NCBI GenBank assembly: GCA_900553395.1
Contig: USDJ01000002.1
Span: 62,001 to 126,000, forward strand
Direction: 5' to 3'
Source of the DNA: an uncultured Mycoplasmatota bacterium
GTDB lineage: Bacteria > Bacillota_I > Bacilli_A > RF39 > UBA660
DNA: 64,000 nucleotides
Shown: piece by piece, positions 61,598 to 64,000 of the stretch
Layout: each line of letters starts with the position of its first letter
Numbering within the stretch: position 1 is the first letter of the stretch
Translations under genes and position numbers: made by a program
Notes under the pieces: generated by a model
The model's database searches: none
Told to the model about the DNA's origin: nothing
Seen by the model: the letters and a program-made list of their open reading frames with translations, nothing else

Positions 61598-63736
61598 TTA
61601 AATTAAGTTTGTCCTAACCGAATTTACACCTATATCATAGTAATTATCTTTTAATGCTCTTTTTTTATAGTTATATATGTGCATAAAATTATTCTTAACA
61701 ACAATTTTATATTTGTTATTAAATCTATCTATCAAATATCCAGATTTAGTATTATATTTTTTTAGCAAGTTGTATTTGCACACCATAACTTGTTCATATC
61801 CATCAGTTATAACCTCTAAATTAGGCCTTTTATTATATCTTTTTATATAAGTTTCAATTAAAAATTTAATTTGCTTATAATTTAACTCATAAGATAATGT
61901 TATCTTATTAACTCCTATACTGTGTAAAAAAGCAACTGAATAAGAATTAAATACATTAAGTGAGAAATCAGAATCTACATTTTTATATTTAAAAACACTT
62001 CCTATATCTCCAACTAATAAATTAGTATTATTAAATTCTTTTAAATGTTCATTAACTGTATCTAATTTAAAATAGGCTTTATCTGATTTTATTTTACTAA
62101 ATACATTATAATCATCAATATATATTATGTCATAACAGTCTTTATACTTTTCATATTCCTCATAAGATTCTAGCAAAATAGATTTTTTTTGTTCTTTTTT
62201 ATAATCTTTTAAATCTATATGATATTCTTCTTTTATGTATTCATTTTTATATATTCTTTTTTCATCTAATTCTTTTATGGCGTTTCTTCTTAATTCATTT
62301 ATTACGTTCATTGGAATAAATGAATTATCATCTATAGTTATATTTAATTTGTCAAAAGTATATATTGAAGATCCTAGCTTATTTAATTTAGATAGTATAT
62401 CATCTTTTGTAACAGAACATTTTTCTGATACTTGAACTTTTATATCACTATATTTTTCAACTTTATTTTTTCCATCTGTAATAGATAATTTTACATAATT
62501 ACCTATTTTCATTTCACATATACCACTTATTTTGATTTTTTTATTTACAGACATTTTTTCTTTCAATATTTTTAATTGAAGATTATCTGTTGTCTTTACT
62601 ACTTTGGCTCCCTTTTCTGCATTTTTTACATAAAGTGATATAATGTCTCCTTTTTTGGCACTCTTTATTTTTGGATTATTAGAAATACTAGTCACTGTCA
62701 TTCCATAATCTTCTTTTCCTATTATTCTAATTCCATCGCCTATATTTAAATCATCTTCAAGTAATATTGTAGCTATATTATTCTTACTCTTTATAACTTT
62801 TCCTAAAACTGTACCCATATGATTAGGTCTAAATGTATTAGTAAAATTATCATTTTTTTCATTAAATAAAAAACCTTTAGTAAATTCTCTATTAAAAACT
62901 TTTTTTAATTCCAATATATCTTCTTCTGTTATATTAGTTTTCTTATATTTAACATAATTATCTATTGCTTTTCTATATAGACTAGTAACTAAATATACAT
63001 ACTCTGGCCTTTTCATTCTTCCTTCTATTTTAAAGCTATCAACACCTATATCTATTAGTTTACCTATATTACTTAAAGTATTTAGATCTTTAGTACTCAA
63101 TAAATATTTATTTTTTTCAACTAAATTATTATCGATTTCAAGACTATACATTTGTCTACAGCATTGAGCACATGTTCCTCTATTGCCACTTCTAGAACCT
63201 ATTAGGGCACTCATTAAACATTCTCCAGAATAACTTTGACAAAGCGCTCCATGTACAAAAATTTCTATTTCTACCTTTGAATTTTTCTTTATTTCTTCAA
63301 CTAATTCTATAGGAGTTTCACGAGCTAAAACAGCTCTTTTAATTCCTATGCTTTCACAGAATTTTACGCCTTCCAAATTATGAATATGAAGCTGTGTTGA
63401 TGCGTGAATCTCTAACTTAGGATAAGTTTTTCTAACTAGGTCAATCATGCCTATATCTTGCATAATTAATGCATCAACATCGTTTCTATATAAAAAGTCA
63501 ACATATTCTAAAAGCTTTTCTACTTCTATATCATAAATTAGTGTATTAATCGTTACATATACTTTTACTCCAAATAAATGACTAGTTTTAATAGCCCATA
63601 TTATTTCGTCACGAGAAAAATTTGAAGCAAAACTCCTAGCTCCAAAATTTTTACCAGATAAATAAACTGCATCACATCCTGCGTTTATAGCAGGCATTAA
63701 TGTTTCTACACTTCCTACTGGAGATAATAATTCCAT
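61598..63736 (-). CDS. U32-family peptidase-like protein (RlhA/YrrO type)
   Basis: 712 residues. N-terminal U32 barrel: LLSPVGSVETLMPAINAGCD, VFVHGALCQSYSGECLMS-type segment and the cysteine cluster GNRGTCAQCCRQMY, then FKIEGRMKRPEYV. A long C-terminal part fits the U32 C-terminal/DUF3656 arrangement of RlhA, which hydroxylates a 23S rRNA cytidine in E. coli. The iron-sulfur-type Cys are retained. Which RNA or protein it acts on here is inferred. It starts eight bases after the next gene upstream. Confidence 0.88.
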   Translation of the reverse strand: MELLSPVGSVETLMPAINAGCDAVYLSGKNFGARSFASNFSRDEIIWAIKTSHLFGVKVYVTINTLIYDIEVEKLLEYVDFLYRNDVDALIMQDIGMIDLVRKTYPKLEIHASTQLHIHNLEGVKFCESIGIKRAVLARETPIELVEEIKKNSKVEIEIFVHGALCQSYSGECLMSALIGSRSGNRGTCAQCCRQMYSLEIDNNLVEKNKYLLSTKDLNTLSNIGKLIDIGVDSFKIEGRMKRPEYVYLVTSLYRKAIDNYVKYKKTNITEEDILELKKVFNREFTKGFLFNEKNDNFTNTFRPNHMGTVLGKVIKSKNNIATILLEDDLNIGDGIRIIGKEDYGMTVTSISNNPKIKSAKKGDIISLYVKNAEKGAKVVKTTDNLQLKILKEKMSVNKKIKISGICEMKIGNYVKLSITDGKNKVEKYSDIKVQVSEKCSVTKDDILSKLNKLGSSIYTFDKLNITIDDNSFIPMNVINELRRNAIKELDEKRIYKNEYIKEEYHIDLKDYKKEQKKSILLESYEEYEKYKDCYDIIYIDDYNVFSKIKSDKAYFKLDTVNEHLKEFNNTNLLVGDIGSVFKYKNVDSDFSLNVFNSYSVAFLHSIGVNKITLSYELNYKQIKFLIETYIKRYNKRPNLEVITDGYEQVMVCKYNLLKKYNTKSGYLIDRFNNKYKIVVKNNFMHIYNYKKRALKDNYYDIGVNSVRTNLI

Positions 63737-63744
63737 ACAAACAC

Positions 63745-64000
63745 CTAATTCTTCTCTTTTTTCTTATTTAAATATTCTTCGTAATTAAATCGATCTAATA
63801 AATCAGCTTTACTTATCTTAAATCTCTTCTTAAACACACTTTCATTAAGAAATAATAGAAATGCATTTTCTTCGTTTATTTCTATTCCAATATTATTCAA
63901 ATAATAATATCTAGCAAAAGAAAGCTCAACACTTTGAATAAGATATTTTGGAACTTTTACTATGACATTTAATATTCCAAATTCTCTATATAAATTTAAT
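63745..64000 (-). CDS. C-terminal end of an unknown protein (5' end beyond window)
   Basis: The last 85 codons of a gene entering from the right, ending TAG eight bases before the U32 start. The visible part (VIVKVPKYLIQSVELSFARY; FLLFLNESVFKKRFKISKAD; EEYLNKKKEKN) is soluble and basic at the end. No family recognised. It is likely in the same operon as the U32 gene. Confidence 0.65.
   Translation of the reverse strand, partial: LNLYREFGILNVIVKVPKYLIQSVELSFARYYYLNNIGIEINEENAFLLFLNESVFKKRFKISKADLLDRFNYEEYLNKKKEKN

Noticed and set aside
1..64000. Mycoplasma-type code with TGA as Trp
   Set aside because: TGA ends the small membrane-protein gene before leuS and the M16 peptidase gene in proper places, and conserved Trp positions use TGG.
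1..64000. tRNA genes, rRNA genes, insertion sequences or prophage
   Set aside because: No cloverleaf-like segments, rRNA motifs, transposase or integrase motifs, or terminal repeats were seen while reading both strands. Gaps are short and filled by promoters, terminators and leaders.

Overview
The window is AT-rich, densely packed Bacilli-type chromosome. Nearly every gene is on the minus strand; only recU-ponA reads plus. Gene neighbourhoods match Bacillus-type synteny: dnaI-dnaB, the ymfF/ymfH peptidase pair, rodZ-pgsA, gpsB-rnpB, recU-ponA, dnaD-nth, rlmN-prpC-prkC-rsgA-rpe, and spoIVFA-spoIVFB-rplU-prp-rpmA. TGA is used as a stop (for example the gene before leuS, and ymfH), so this is the standard code and not Mycoplasma code 4. 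Pyruvate:ferredoxin oxidoreductase plus pyruvate formate-lyase suggests a strict anaerobe. Small genes, short gaps, Spo0A and the SpoIVF pair together suggest an uncultured gut Bacilli lineage related to the Mollicutes (RF39-like). That placement is inference, not something the sequence proves.

Layout. 1-3.2 kb: end of a HExxH metalloprotein gene, leuS and a small membrane protein. 3.3-5.7 kb: a GH31-family protein that appears to have lost its catalytic residues. 5.7-10.8 kb: dnaI, dnaB, secG and two M16 peptidases. 11-15.7 kb: YihY, RNA polymerase omega, pyrimidine-nucleoside phosphorylase, a nucleotidyltransferase and a coiled-coil protein. 15.7-19 kb: lepB, rplS, rpmA, prp and rplU with ribosomal-protein leaders, then spoIVFB-spoIVFA. 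19-27.2 kb: pgsA, rodZ, RNase P RNA, gpsB, recU-ponA, nth, dnaD, tig. 27.3-32.3 kb: rpe, rsgA, PASTA kinase, PP2C phosphatase, rlmN. 32.3-38.7 kb: an unknown gene, nifJ and a prepilin-type leucine-rich-repeat protein. 38.7-45.9 kb: spo0A, tpiA, a glycolipid-type glycosyltransferase, a flippase-like protein, pgk, a pilin-like protein and nrnA. 45.9-53 kb: dinB, an unknown gene, a second prepilin-LRR protein, a ZIP transporter, a P-type ATPase and a lipoprotein. 53-58.8 kb: pflA, pflB, ligA and an SDR. 58.9-64 kb: a broken pilin gene, two tandem paralogues that look like papain/transglutaminase-fold cysteine hydrolases, a U32 peptidase, and the end of an unknown gene.

The least ordinary content is: (i) the tandem Cys-His-Asp paralogues, which share a perfectly identical 264-bp block inside otherwise divergent genes; (ii) a dispersed family of pilin-signal proteins, two of them carrying BspA-type leucine-rich repeats and one a pseudogene interrupted at the prepilin cleavage site; (iii) the degenerate GH31 protein; and (iv) tandem Spo0A boxes before spo0A, with a related box between gpsB and recU. 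Promoters are unusually readable (TTGaca-16/17-TATAAT) and several overlap the terminator hairpin of the gene before them.
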